The notes under the pieces are model-generated. The model had not been told where the DNA came from. It was given only the letters and a program-made list of their open reading frames with translations, and did not search any database. The translations under genes and the position numbers were made by a program. A DNA stretch of 64,000 nt from Clavaria fumosa (lineage: Eukaryota > Basidiomycota > Agaricomycetes > Agaricales > Clavariaceae), in assembly GCA_951802425.1 (NCBI GenBank), contig OX637794.1:3534001-3598000 (forward strand), read 5' to 3'. How positions within the stretch are numbered: the first letter of the stretch is position 1; each line of letters starts with the position of its first letter. Below, piece by piece: positions 23,091 through 35,237 of the stretch.

Positions 23091-23898
23091 ACTAAAAAAT
23101 GGTTAGTTTAGATGGCAAATTTGGACATAAAATTGAGCCATTCTGATCTGTAATTGAATGTGGCAAGTGATGCAGGCAGTATCATTATCTGTTATTCCAC
23201 AATTCATCATAAAAGGCCCCAAATATGCCATCCATCAGGGCATACTCCTTGTGATTATCTGGTATCTCTTAAAAAGGGCTAAACTATTGCACTACATGAG
23301 CACAGATTACAAAGAATTATTAGAATCTGGAGAGACTGACATCCTGCACAATATGCACATTTAGATATTCCATGCTATGAATATGATCCATACTGAATAA
23401 AGATATGCTTCACTGTCTTATTGGGAGATGATTGTCAAACAGCTGTAAAATGGAACCTGTTCACATTTTACTGCACTACTGAGATCTATTTTCAACCATT
23501 CCTCCTTGGTTGCAGTACCTGTTTCTTTGCATCCATGGAGGCCCTCTGTCTGGCCCTGGTCCTATATAGTGACTTGGACCTTTCCTCATCCTTTTCACCG
23601 CCCACCCATCTCCTTTTCTGTAGGCTGGGTTCTGCCTCATTATGGATCTCAACTACCACATGAGTGGCAGGATGATCACCACTTTCTACCCCAACCCCCT
23701 CAGCACCATCACACTGTTCAATATCCACCTTCTTCCACAGACTGGATTCTTCTGCATCGGTGGTTGGGGGAACAGAAGCATTGACCCTATCATCATCCCC
23801 ATCATCACTCTGCCCATCATTATCTGACTCCTGTGAGCCAGATTCCTCACTTTATACAATTAAAAAGTGCATTGATGATAATGATGACATGAAAACAC
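23091..23898. other. No gene recognised
   Basis: Only short frames without family resemblance; probably 3' flank of the minus-strand gene. Confidence 0.4.
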
Positions 23899-25629
23899 TC
23901 ACTCAGTACTGATATAGACACAATCTTCTTGTGCCTTCCCCTTCTTGAGAGACAGCCTCTTCACCCTGTTGTCAGATGACAATGAAGGTTCTTCTTCAGA
24001 TCCTTGGTGATGGCTGACCAGTGGCCTTGATGCCTTCCCTCTTAGATGCTGTGGAAGGACATGCTGAAACCGGAATATCTTTTGGCCAAGCGTCTGACGA
24101 TGACAGAGAAAATCACAGAGGTGCCTGACATCCACATAGTGCATTTTTGAAGGCTCCCGGATCTGCAAGCCATCTGGAAGATATTCCTTTGCAATGAATT
24201 TGTGTGGCTGATCAGCTATCAGAAGCCAAGGAACAGCAACCTTCTTGTTTTTGGTTGTGTTGCCTGTATTTTTAAGGCTTTATTTCAAAAATGGACTAAA
24301 ATGAGGTGCAAGAGAGACATACGATAAGTGATGGTCAAAAATGGCCTCAAGATTTCTTTCAGTTGGGGCAATGGTAGATTCAGTTCCAAAGGGAGAACAG
24401 GCCATCCCTCATCATCAGTGGGCAGATTCCATGGTATGCTGGCATCTGTTTGCTTTTTTGAAAGCATCTCCTCGTGATCAATGTGATGCCCCCTTCCTCC
24501 CTCATCTGAATCCCTGTTAGTAAAATTTGCAACTGTGGCTCAGGATGATTGCTTACCATTCCATGTCTCAGCCAGATACTTATCCCACTCCTGCCAAACC
24601 TCAACTCCAACCTTATTGAATTGATCCTTGAAGCTACCAGTCACAGGCCCAGGAGTCTGAATCCTAGAGCAGGATTGTATTAATTAAATAGTTGCATAGG
24701 CAGATCTCTGAGACCCACTTTGCCTTCTTGATATTTCCCCTTTCATCTTGCCAGCCAGCCAACATAAAGACTTCAGCACCCATCTGTTCCTTTGCAAATC
24801 GCGCAAAGTTGAGAGCCTGCTGCATGAACTTGCTTGAAGCCAATCTTCCAGAAGAGGCTGAGCCACTGTGGTTGATAGGGCAACAATTGAGACACTGACT
24901 CTCTCTGCACCTTGACTGGAACAGGCTCTGCATTCCATTTACCCACCAATGCCAAGTATCGTTGATGGTCCTGCTGGCTTAGGCTGTTGCAAATCTCAGT
25001 CCTAGCATGACGGTATGAGCCAAGGAATTGGGCTGATCCTCTTTCAGCATTCGACAGCTCCTCTACCCTGTTGTTGATTTTCTCCTTCTCGTGATGTTCC
25101 ACAATGCTTTGGAGGGTCCACCTCTTTCTGTTGCTGAACTGGAGCCCTTGGTAGTAATCACCTCCTGAATCAGAAGAGCCTTCTTCTCTGGCCACAGCTC
25201 TACGATTGTTATGTAGCCAGTTGCAAATTTTCTAGGATGACACAAAATCAAAAATCAAGCAAGGAGATGGGTAAAATGGTTCTATGTTACTGTGGTTAGG
25301 TCATCTGGAATGTTCTTGTGATCATTCTGGGCTGCATCCCTGATTTTCGCTTTGATTTCTTTGACAATACGTGCTCTGCCTTTTGAGTTTGCTTCTTTGT
25401 AGCCTGCAAGGCTGTCTGTGAGTATCTTGGTATATTCTTGGGTGGTCCAACGTGTCATTTTCCAAGCTGGTGGGGTTGTTTCAGCAGTGAAATAGTGGGG
25501 ATCAAATGTCGAAAGAGAAGCGGCGTGTGTCACGTGAGGAGGCAAAGCGCAACTTGCTTCACGTGAGTCTGTGACATTGTAACACCTGGGATCCCAACCG
25601 TTACTGTCACATTTGTGACCAATACTCAC
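23899..25629 (-). CDS. Multi-exon hypothetical protein of the C48-bearing element
   Basis: Minus-strand gene with several plausible short introns. The first exon ends ...DDLTT at a GTAACA donor (about 25290) and rejoins at CNWLHNNRR; another intron runs from a GTAAGC donor near 24555 to an ACAG acceptor near 24513; a further intron lies near 24240-24300. Start may be the Met before TRWTTQEYTK (about 25457) or upstream at 25629. The N-terminal W..EY..L pattern, the CNWLHNNRR segment and the FAKEQMGAEVFMLAGW and IPWNLP blocks resemble basidiomycete transposon-associated hypothetical proteins I cannot name. A frame change near 24900 is either another intron or a lesion. Function unknown; the divergent layout with the protease suggests a joint role in the element. 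Confidence 0.5.
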
Positions 25630-25645
25630 GTACTGTGACTTGCGC

Positions 25646-27955
25646 GTCAGTTATGTCTTCACCACTCATCCTTCCTTGTTCTGCTGTTCGTGTGGGTCAA
25701 AAGGTCAGCCGCCCAGACTCTCTGGTTGCTTCACTTCAAGTCCAGGGGGCCATGTAAGCTTTCCTGCTCTTGATCTTTATGCAGGGCCACTGCTGCTTCA
25801 ACTTGTTCAACTAACTGGTTTGTGGAAGGGCCACAATGACTTTGACAGGAGTTGGATTCCCACAGGTAATGCTGCGCTTGGAAAGGGATGCATATGCATG
25901 TAAAGTCAGTCTTCACAAGCTGCTACATTTCAACTGCTGGTCATATTAGATGAGCCACCCAGATACGAAAGGGCATCACATCGTAATGCTTTTGGATGTG
26001 AATCTTGTTTGCCCAATGCAATCGCATGTGTCAAATTTCTTGGGAAAGACAGAAGAAGGTATGTACCCTATGCACCTTTTCCTGTCATGATCTAAAAATA
26101 ATATGTCTAGGACATGCATTCTTTCAGCAACTCTATCTGCTGTTTGATCAAGACTCCAATTACTGGAGTAGGCAACAGTATGAGGCTTTTGTTCTGTCTG
26201 TGAAAGCAAACTTTCCTGGAGACTCATGGGGATTCATGGGGTATGTAGTCTGCATGATAAGCTAAATTCAAGTGTCAATAATGTCATAAGGGCCGAGGAA
26301 TCAGCAAACACATGGTCTGAAAACAAAATACCTGGGTACACAACACACTCCAAGGAGCAATTCAGATTGACAATGTTTCCCCATCACAGTGAAGCAACTC
26401 AAAAACCATTGCTTACTCCAATTGAAATGGACAGCAATGAGCTCCAGCGGCTTGAGGATGGACAATGGATAAGTGGAGACATTGTCAACTTTGCTCTTCA
26501 GTATGTCTATCAATATTTAAAACGTTCACTTCTCATATTACACAGGGACACCTACAGCCATCTGAAACCAGGTGCGACAGGAATATGGCTGGCAAATACG
26601 TATTTCTTGCCAATACTGAAGTAATTTCTTCTTCTATACTCAAAAAAGTGTTTCTGAAAGCTGATATACTGTGAGAAGAAGTGATGGTTCTGAGAAGGTT
26701 ATGTCATGGCTGCTGGAATCTGCTGTCAAATGCAAATACTGGATCATTCCAGGGTTCAGCCATGAATTGTAAGTGACTGTATCTTTTAATCTGTTTATTG
26801 CTGTTTTCAGCGCACTTGGCGGACTGCACATAACGCACAAATTTACGCTAATTTAAAAGATGAATCTGAGGTAAGGCTTATATGGACAATCTTATAGTAT
26901 ATCATTAGGGCTACACAGCCACATTTTTGCATTGCAAAATATGTTATATTGGGGGAGATATAGGTGAATCTTCATTTTTGGTTACACAAACATATGTGAT
27001 AAGTAACTCAGGAACAAGGCATCTGATAGACATGGTTATGAGAGCAAAAATGGTGTACATTAGGAGGGCTAGGCAGCCCCATATGTATAAGAAAGGATTA
27101 GTGACAAATAAGTACAAATATAGGCATAACAAAATCTGCACCATTTTGTTATGCATTTATTTGTACTTATTTGTCACTAATCCTTTTTTATACATATGGG
27201 GCTGCCTAGCCCTCCTAATTTACACCATTTTTGCTCTCATAACCATGTCTATCAGATGCCTTGTTCCTGAGTTACTTATCACATATGTTTGTGTAACCAA
27301 AAATGAAGATTCACCTATATCTCCCCCAATATAACATATTTTGCAATGCAAAAATGTGGCTGTGTAGCCCTAATGATATACTATAAGATTGTCCATATAA
27401 GCCTTACCTCAGATTCATCTTTTAAATTAGCGTAAATTTGTGCGTTATGTGCAGTCCGCCAAGTGCGCTGAAAACAGCAATAAATTGCTTACATCTTAAA
27501 GGAAACATTGGTTTACATTAATCGTAGCAAATCCAAGTTATTGTTTCATAACTGATCATCCAAATGGCAATGGGGAATGGTGAATGTATTTCACCACCTT
27601 TATTTTCTTACCAACACCCTTGCAGTACCATCATCATCCTTGACAGCCATTCTGTCAACCGGGTACATTCCAAAGATGAAACAGCAATCCAAGGCCTCTT
27701 AAAGGACCTTGGGATAGAACAGGGTTCCAAGCACTTCAAAAACCCAAAGGTCATTCAGCCAAAAGTTCATAGCAAATTTTAACTAAGAGGTGGCTACACT
27801 TTTTCACTTTTTTGTTTAGGTTCCAAAGCAGAGCAATGGGAATGAATGTGGAGTATATGCAATTCATTTCGCACAGCTGTGGTTGCTTGAAGCCGACAGG
27901 CTAATGCATGTGGTTCTGGTGATTGAATATTTCTTTTGTGCTGTCTTGCATTGAA
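25646..27955 (+). CDS. C48-family (Ulp1-like) cysteine protease
   Basis: SUMO-protease fold. The N-terminal landmark RLEDGQWISGDIVNF is at 26440-26500. The catalytic core lies in the C-terminal exons: His in HWFTLIV (about 27505), Asp in IILDSHSVN (about 27635), and Gln/Cys in KQSNGNECGVYAIHFAQ (about 27828). Introns with consensus ends rejoin the frame: 26502-26546, 26769-27501 (GTAAGT...TTAAAG, containing a 691-bp palindrome), about 27584-27629 (GTGAAT...TGCAG) and about 27771-27821 (GTTCAT...TTTAG). All triad residues survive. The 5' exons are less certain; a frame break near 26640 is unresolved. In related elements the protease may cut transposon or SUMO-conjugated proteins; here that is inference. 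Confidence 0.75.
26794..27484. repeat. 691-bp perfect-looking palindrome inside an intron
   Basis: Two ~340-bp arms start TTTATTGCTGTTTTCAGCGC and meet near 27139 (ataacaaaa...ttttgttat). No coding capacity; opposed frames are mirror images. It lies wholly between the GTAAGT donor and the TTAAAG acceptor of the C48 gene. No direct target duplication was seen. Confidence 0.85.
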
Positions 27956-27977
27956 TTTGACATCCATCAGAATGCCC

Positions 27978-28698
27978 TGTCAAGGTCCTAACAAGGTTAG
28001 TGGCGAAGGGGTTAGCGGAGCGGAGCGGAGATGTTCTATCAGAATCCAGTCGGAGTCCAATATTGGTGAAACAGAGAAGTAACAAGAGGAAGGAGACTTA
28101 TGGGACTGCGGCCTCAATGTATGTGTTGTGCCACCACGTATATACTTGTCCCTATTTATCAAACAAGAACAATACCTAAGAGAGAATCAGAACGTAAGTC
28201 AACTCCAAAGTGATCGGAGTCCGTCGGAGTGGGTCGGAGTTGGTCGGATGACGTGGAGAATGTCGAGGACGGTGAGGACAAAAGCTCAGAGATGTTTTTG
28301 GGATCAAGAGACGTTATATTCGAACTGAGGAGTAGGGAGATACAGGTGGAAACTTATACTGCAAGGACAGAGTATAGGAGTAATGTGAAACAATGTACTT
28401 ATCAAATTACTAGGAGAGTTTCACCACTTGTGCCTGTGCAATTTTCTTGGAACAAAGAAACAACAACAAAAAAGCGACTCCCATGGGTCAAGGGTATCCT
28501 CTCAATGGTAAACAGAATGAGGGGATGGAGGGAGAAGGTTCTGGAACAAAGTCCAAATGGTCCGAAGGCTGGCGGAGTGAAGTCCGATGAAGGTGCGGAG
28601 CGGAGCGCATGGAGTTACAGTGGAGCGGATTGGAGTTGGTAAGGAGCTCGGAGTCCGGAGCGGGGATCATGCTTATGCAAGCGGATGGGGTCGTAACA
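27978..28698 (-). repeat. Ty3-A copy 2, 3' LTR
   Basis: 721 bp, TGTCAAGGTCCTAAC...GTCGTAACA, rich in CGGAG words. The polypurine tract of the minus strand (GAGGGGGATAC) lies at its right border. Confidence 0.92.
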
Positions 28699-29003
28699 GT
28701 ATCCCCCTCTTAGGGTCGAACCCCTGAGACCCTGTGGCCAAAGCCCATGTGAACACGTGGCTCCCATAACAAGTTAGCGTCGGAGTTTCGCAGCGTCTCG
28801 AGCGGAGTCCGAATTTTTTTTGGGGGTCAAAAGGCCGCGCAAGTCGTGCAACACTTTTTCTCTTCTTTAACCTGCTACCATCATCACTAGCCCCTAGCAC
28901 AGGCAATCCCTACTGTTTTCTTTAAAAACCTCGATGTCGCATAACCCGAGTACACCCGGAGCGGGGCCCAGCCGGCCTCCCCGCGGTCGCCGTCCCCACG
29001 CAG

Positions 29004-29888
29004 TTGCGCGTGGAGGACAAGGACCCCGAGATCGTGGTCCTCATGCGCCAGATCAAGGCGCTGAAGGACAAGAAGGCGCGGGAGGAGGAGGAACGGAAGA
29101 AGAGGGAGGCCGCGGATAAGGTGCGGCGGGAGGAGATGGAGAGGGCGAGGGCGGTGGAGGTGAAGCGGAGGGCGGAGGAAATCACGAAGGCGCAGGGGAC
29201 GGGGAGGAAGCGGACGCCGGCCACGGAGTCGGACACGGAGCGCACGGACTGCACGCGATGTGTCCGGCTCGGGATGGGGTGTGTGTGGCCGAGTGGAGGG
29301 CGGGGCACCACGTGTGTCGCGTGTGCGGCGGCGAAACAGCGTTGCGGGGGCGGAGAGGCGGAGGGGCCAGAGCGGAAGAAATTCCGCTCCGCATGGTCGA
29401 AGAAGACCGTGGTGGAGTCGGAGGAGGAGGTGAAGGAGGTGCAGGTGCCGCGGGCAGACATGGACAGAGCGGAGGCGGAGTGGACCGGGGTGGTGAGGAC
29501 CATCTACGAGTTGGTGGTCCGCAGGGTGTTCGAGTTGGAGGAGTGGCGGAAGGAGGCGAGGGCGGAGCGGAAGGCGGCGGCGGAGGATCGGAAGATCCTC
29601 TGGGAATTTCTGATGGGGAAGCGGGGAGCGGGGGAGGAGAAGGAGGAGGCGGAGAAGATGGTGGTGGAGGTGGCGGGTTCGGAAAAGGGGGTGGAGACGG
29701 AGGCGGAGAAGAAGGAGGCGGAGGAAGTGGGAGCGGAGAAAGAAGCGGAGATGGAGAAAATGGCGGAGAAGGGTGTGGAGGAGGGGAAAGAGGCGGAAGC
29801 AGAGGAGGGAGAAGTTGGAGCGGAGTCCGGGCTTAAGGAGCCCAAGGGAGTTTTACAAGCGTCGCCCAGCTCGCCCCCCTCCGCCTAA
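29004..29888 (+). CDS. Antisense-encoded Zn(II)2Cys6 coiled-coil protein of Ty3-A copy 2
   Basis: 294-codon frame opposite to pol, the best-preserved copy of the gene also seen at 14201-15025. Order: Glu/Lys/Arg helix (QIKALKDKKAREEEE), TGRKRTPATESDTE, Zn2Cys6 with Cys codons at 29250, 29259, 29280, 29313, 29322, 29343 (C-x2-C-x6-C-x10-C-x2-C-x6-C), a GPERKKF linker, then a coiled coil (VFELEEWRKEARAERK) and a Glu/Lys repeat tail; stop at 29886-29888. Codons are GC-ending and CpG-rich, unlike copy 1 where the same codons end in A/T. The start is unclear: a well-placed ATG at 28934 is in a different frame, so a small indel or an intron must be assumed. A pyrimidine-rich tract at 28850-28900 could be its promoter. 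Confidence 0.75.
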   Translation: MRVEDKDPEIVVLMRQIKALKDKKAREEEERKKREAADKVRREEMERARAVEVKRRAEEITKAQGTGRKRTPATESDTERTDCTRCVRLGMGCVWPSGGRGTTCVACAAAKQRCGGGEAEGPERKKFRSAWSKKTVVESEEEVKEVQVPRADMDRAEAEWTGVVRTIYELVVRRVFELEEWRKEARAERKAAAEDRKILWEFLMGKRGAGEEKEEAEKMVVEVAGSEKGVETEAEKKEAEEVGAEKEAEMEKMAEKGVEEGKEAEAEEGEVGAESGLKEPKGVLQASPSSPPSA

Positions 29889-30243
29889 AAAAAAAAAAAA
29901 TTTATCTACATTACTTGTTTCTTTGATTTATTTTATAATTTTTTTGTTTAATTTTTGAACTTGAGTGAAGTAAGCGAAATGAAGGAAAATAAGTAAGACA
30001 AGATGGAGAAGACGAAGAGAGATTCGGAGATAGGCTTGGGAGAAAAATAAAAAGTTCGGAGTTTTCGGAGAAAGGAACGGAGAGAGAGACAGAGAGACAG
30101 AGAGACAGAAGTACAGATTTTTTTTTTTTTTTTTTGTTTCGGAGAAGACGGAGAAGCGAGAGATGGAGTAGTATAGAACAGAAAATGTACGTAAATAGAA
30201 GCATAAGAAAAATTTTGGGGTATTGGAGTGAACGGAGAAAGGT

Positions 30244-33200
30244 CTAGAGGGTATTGAGAGGTCCGGGCTTATTCGGATAAGCTTGGTGGAAATCCGAAAC
30301 GACCTCGGAGGCGTGAACAAGTTCTGTAGCGGGAAGCCAGGATGTTTCCTCATCGGTTCCTTCGTATCTGGACCACTGCACCAGGTATAGGAGTTTGCAG
30401 GTGCGGCGTTTGTCGATCTTGGAGTTGAGCACTTCGGAGATTTCGTGCTCTAAGTCTCCATCGATCTCTACCGGAGGAGGCGGGGTGATGGTACAATTCG
30501 GAATTGTATTTGGAGTGACTGGCTCCAGCATGGAAATGTGGAAGACGGGGTGGACGGCTCGCATGGCCTCGGGGAGTCGGAGTACGAAGGAGTGCGAACC
30601 GGCCTCTCCGATGATTTCGAAAGGTCTGAGGAACTTGTCGGAGAGTTTTTTGGAGGGTCTGGTCGTACGGAAAAACTTCGCCTTTACGTATACTCGGTTT
30701 CCGACCTTAAACTCCGGTGCCGGAGTCTGATGTTTGTCTGCCAGACCCTGATAGCGACTCTGCGCTTCGGCGATTTGGTTACAGAGTTCTTGGTGCAGCT
30801 GATCCAAGTCTACAGCGAGCTCTTGGGCACAGACCGAAGTTACTTCGCGTTGGGGAAATACCGAGATATTCGGATGATAACCCTTGTTCGTGAAGAACGG
30901 AGAAACCCCAGTGGTGGCGCTCGGGGCATTGTTGTAGGCAAACTCGGTGAGGGGTAGAAGCTGCGACCAGTTGTCCTGCTGGTAATTGCAGTAACAACGG
31001 AGGTATTGTTCCAACATCTGGTTAGTCTGCTCCATCTGTCCGTCGCCCTCCGGATGATATCCGGAGGTGAAGTGTAAAGTCATGTCCAGGACTTTACCCA
31101 ACGAGCGAAAAAAACAGGAAACAAACTCGGAGCCGCGATTGGAGGTGACATGCGACAGAACTCCATGTTTCGAGAAGACGTGGAATACGAATAGACAGGC
31201 CAACTCCGCGGAGTTCACTTCGTCAGTCATCGGGATGAAGATCCCCTGCTTCGTAAACCTATCAACAACCACCAATATTGCGGTAAAACCGGAGCTCTCA
31301 GGGAGTTGCTCGATGAAATCCATCGAAATGGAATTCCACGGTTTCTCGGGTATGGGCAGTTGCTTGAGCGTTCCATATGGCTTATGCCAAGGGGCTTTCG
31401 CCCTACCACAAGTCGTGCAAGATTTGCAAAAGTCCGATGTGAATCCTCAGAGTTTCGGCCAGGTATAATCCCTGAAGACCAAGGCTGTAGTCTTGGTCCT
31501 ACCGAAATGTCCGGCGAGCAGGTGATCATGTTTTGCATGTAAAATGCAGAGTCGGAGGTCATTGACATCCGGTACATAGATCTGTCCGTGCTCGCGGAGA
31601 AGTCCGTCATCGTCCATGGACCACTTAGGGTCCGCGGAGTTTGAGCGGAGGTCTTCTAGATGGGGATGATCACAGGATCGAGCAAGAGTCCAGAACGGAT
31701 GTTGTCTCAGAGTTGATGATCGTCAATCACAAACGACGCGTGGAGTGTGGGTAAGTAAAGCGACGAAGCTCGGAGAGACGATATCAATTGTTCGCTGGAG
31801 AACATCAGTTGGAGGTTTTGTGGATTGACGTGGGCATAGTCGTTATCCCCCTCTTTGGGATAGATGTCCCAACGTCTAGTCAACGCATCAGGTTTCATTC
31901 CGAGGCGCCCGGGGCGGAATCGGATCACGAAATTGAACTGGGAAAGGAACTCCGACCACCTGGCTTGACGCCGGGTGAGCAGGCGGACCATGGAGAAGTA
32001 CTCTAGGTTCTTGTGGTTGGTAACAACGTCGACTGGAATTTCAGAACCTTCAAGATAGTGCCTCCAGCCTCAAATATAGTGAGGAGTTCCTTATCGTGTG
32101 TATCATAGTTCAGTTCGGAGATGCCTAAGGTGCAGGAATGAAAAGCGATAGGGTGGACTTCACCGTCGGAGGCGACCGTAGAAAGTATCGCGGCGACAGC
32201 GTAGTCCGAGGCGTCCATTTCGACTATCAGCGGAGCTCCAGGAATGAAGTGCGAGAGGATCGGAGCTGTGGAGAACGCGGTTTTTAGATAGTCAAACATG
32301 GACTGGCAATCATTGGACCACTGCCACTCGATGTTTTTATGCGTCAAGCGGTTCATCGGAGCGACGTTCTCGGAATAGCCATGGATGAAGCGGCGGTAGA
32401 AATTGGCGAACCCGAGGAAGGATTGGACATCCTTGACCTTCCGCGGAGTCGGCCAGTCCTGTATAGTTTTCACTTTAGCCGTGTCCATGGAAAGTCCGGA
32501 CGGAGATAAAACAAATCCAAGATACTCCACGGTTTCAGTGTGAAATTCACACTTAGCCGGGTTCAGGAAGAGACCGTGCTCCCGGAGCCTTCGGAGTACC
32601 TCTCGGACGTGCTCAATGTGTTGTTTTGGATCCTCGGAGTAAATTAGGATGTCGTCGAGGTAGACAACCATGAACGTGTCGAGAAGGTCAGAGAATATGT
32701 CGTTCATAAAGTGCTGGAATGTGGCGGGCGCGTTTGTGAGCCCGAAAGGCATCACACACCATTCAAAGGATCCGTATTGGGTGCGGAATGCGGTCTTCCA
32801 TTCGTCACCCTCAGCGATACGGACCAGGTGATACGCGTGTCGGAGGTCAAGTTTTGTATAGATTCGGGCCTTTCCTGGAACGTCGAGAAGATCTTTAGTC
32901 AGCGGGAGCGGATAACGGTCTTTTTTGGTCAATTTATTGAGACCACGGAAATCAACACATAATCGGAGCGTTCCATTCTTCTTCCGGACAAAGAGCACAG
33001 GTGCTCCATGCGGAGAATGGCTCGGATGGATAAATCCGATGCGGAGGTGTTCGTCCAGAAACTCGCGGAGTTCGCTGAGTTTGGACTGCGACAGAGAATA
33101 GACTGTACCTGGCGGAGGGGATTGGCCATCCAGCAGGTTGATTTTTAAATCATACGGTCGATGCGGAGCAAGGGTGTCTGCCTTCTTTTTACTGAAGACA

Positions 33201-34044
33201 TCTGGAAAGTCCCTGTACTTCTCCGGAACGGAGAGGAGATCCTGGGGGGTGGTGTCGGGAACATTGAATGAAGCGGAGGCCGCGCGCGCGGACTCGCTCA
33301 ACAATGTCATGCCAAAAACTTGGGACCCGCGAAGTCCACAAGCCGTGGCGAATGCGGCAGCATTCACAAAGGAAACCTTGGGTGTCTCCTGGAGAGACGG
33401 AGTAGACGGAGAGGTCAGAGACGGAGTCAAAGACGGAGACAGAAGCAGAGATGGAGATGGAGTCCGGGCTTGGTTCGGAGTCGCTGCAGACGACATTTGA
33501 ACCGGAGCATACGGAGTGGAGACAGACAGAGGGACAGAATGGAGAGTGCTGGCCGGTGCACTCTCCGGATCAGATTTCAGAGATTTTTTCTCATTCGTAG
33601 ATGGTCTGGGTTTTATCTGGCCAGTAGTCCAGTCAACCAGCGGGTTGTTTTGGAACAGCCAATTCATTCCCAAGATCACATCACTAGAGGGATCAAGATC
33701 GGTAACTACAAACAAGATGTCGGTCAGATCCATGGCGGAGAGCCGAATGGATAACCAGACCGCTTCGGTAACCCATACGGAGGTGGTCCCGTTAATAAAA
33801 ACGACCTCCTGAGGGGTCACTGGAGTTTTCGGAAGACGGAAATGAGAAGCAAATTTGGCGTCAATGAAACAAAGTTCAGCGCCAGAGTCTATCATTGCTT
33901 TGAACGGAGAAGAAATAGAAGGAGAGGAGGCAAGAAGGGAAAGAGAATGATGAAAGGAAAGGGTATCAGGTATAGGTTTAGTACGATCGGAGTCGGAGCA
34001 GCCGGAGAGTCGTACTGTGCTCTCTGGGCTGCTCAATCTTTTTT
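30244..34044 (-). pseudogene. Ty3-A copy 2 pol
   Basis: Three frames on the minus strand. 34036-32003 (677 codons): protease D50-S-G-A, RT with YLDD at residues 459-462, RT connection, and the start of RNase H (EMDASDYAVAAI ... NYDTHDKELL), then a frameshift near 32060. 31991-31707: rest of RNase H and spacer. 31323-30244 (359 codons): integrase core (MDF, TSNRGSEF with Asp to Asn at the second catalytic position, EQTN), GPY/F-like segment and chromodomain (LYLVQWSRYEG, ETSWLPATEL). The HHCC part lies in another frame at 31610-31324. Each lesion is a small indel or transition; the enzyme order is intact. Confidence 0.92.
34038..34044 (-). promoter_or_regulatory. Predicted -1 frameshift heptamer, copy 2
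   Basis: A AAA AAA in the same register, followed by GAT TGA, as at 19056-19062, despite divergence of the surrounding codons. Confidence 0.6.
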
Positions 34045-35210
34045 TGGCATGGAGTCATCTCCGTCGGAGGTGATTCGTGCAGTGCTGGCACTGGCCCGCG
34101 AGGTCCGCTTACGACACTCGTTGGCTTTATGGCCTGCTATTCCACAGAATAGGCACAGATTATATTATCGAAACGCCGTTGGCGTTCCTCTGGAGTCAGT
34201 TTTTCATCCTGACCCAGATGAGCTTTCCTTGTGTCGTTGGGGCTACCGGAGTTAGCGGAGCCCTCAGTGGCCTTTGGAACGGAGTTTCCAGAAGTCGAAC
34301 TGGAGTTCACCGGACGCTTTTGCGATGGTTTCTTGGGCTTGTTATTAGCGCCGGAAGTGTTCGGGGACTTGGAATTATCCGAAGTCTCCTTTTTGATGGT
34401 GTTGTTAGGCGTCGGAGCCTTATCGGAGTCCCATGAGATCTCCTGCTGCCGAGCCCAATAATGACCATCGATCGCACTGGCTTGCTCGCGGAGTCCGCGG
34501 AGCGTGTCCACGTGGTTAATGCAGGCCAGTTCGTCCTTGATGTGGCTGGCAAGTCCTTTGTAGAACTGCCGCTGCAATGCATATTCATCCCAATGGACAA
34601 TGGACGCAAATATGTTGAACAAAATGGTATATTTCGTCAACTTCTGGTCCTCGCACATCCAGAGGCGTTCGAGTTCGAACTCTGCCTCACGGATCGTGTC
34701 GTAAGGACCAAAGTTCTCTGTAAGTTGAGTAACGAACATCTTATAGTTCGAAAGGACCGGATGGCCTTCGCCATCCAGGATCATCAGTTCGAACCATTCC
34801 AGGGCGAAGCCCCGGAGAAAGGAAAGGACATAGCATACCTTATGAGAGTCGGATTTGAACGCTCTAGGGCGATCAAGGAAGTTCAATTGGCATTGGACCA
34901 AGAAGCTTTTCAACTTCTTAGCGTCCGAGCCATCGAAGGTATCAGGGTCTCATGGTTTAACCTTCTCCGGGCGTTTGTTGGCGTCAATGATCTTCTGAAG
35001 GAGACGCGCCGGAGTTAGTTCGCGTTCGGTTCGAGATGTCGGAGGTTCATTTAGCTCGTCATCATCATCAGTGACCGAGGGATCTGACTCTTCGTCGTGG
35101 TCCAGAGGTCCGGACACACTCGGAGTCGGAGTATTGTCGGCCGGTTCTGGAATGTCGACGTCGTCGGCAACAGGAGGTGGAAGTCGAGCACCGGAACATG
35201 TAGTAGGCAT
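34045..35210 (-). pseudogene. Ty3-A copy 2 gag
   Basis: Homologous to 19050-20225. 35210-34950 encodes MPTTCSGARLPPP...EKVKP, stopped by a TGA where copy 1 has Arg; the capsid frame resumes as DPDTFDGSDAKKLK and runs to about 34137, where a frameshift disrupts the CCHC knuckle (its residues CLFCGIAGHKANEC are visible in the neighbouring frame). Confidence 0.9.
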
Positions 35211-35237
35211 TGTTAAGTTTGTATATACGAGGTTTGA

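Larger units (their letters stand above)
21841..27977. mobile_element. Truncated DNA element carrying C48 protease and a divergent partner gene
   Basis: Inserted in Copia at about 21840. It begins with a direct duplication (period 619 bp), followed by ~400 bp without a gene, then two divergently oriented multi-exon genes sharing a promoter region near 25480-25640. It stops abruptly at 27977 inside or just past the C48 gene where Ty3-A copy 2 begins, so its right terminus is missing. C48 (Ulp1-like) proteases occur in several eukaryotic DNA transposon groups, including KDZ and some MULE elements; no transposase was recognised, so the superfamily is open. Confidence 0.65.

Noticed and set aside
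26927..27334. 135-codon frame with membrane-like hydrophobic segments
   Set aside because: It crosses the centre of the 691-bp palindrome; its halves are complements of each other.
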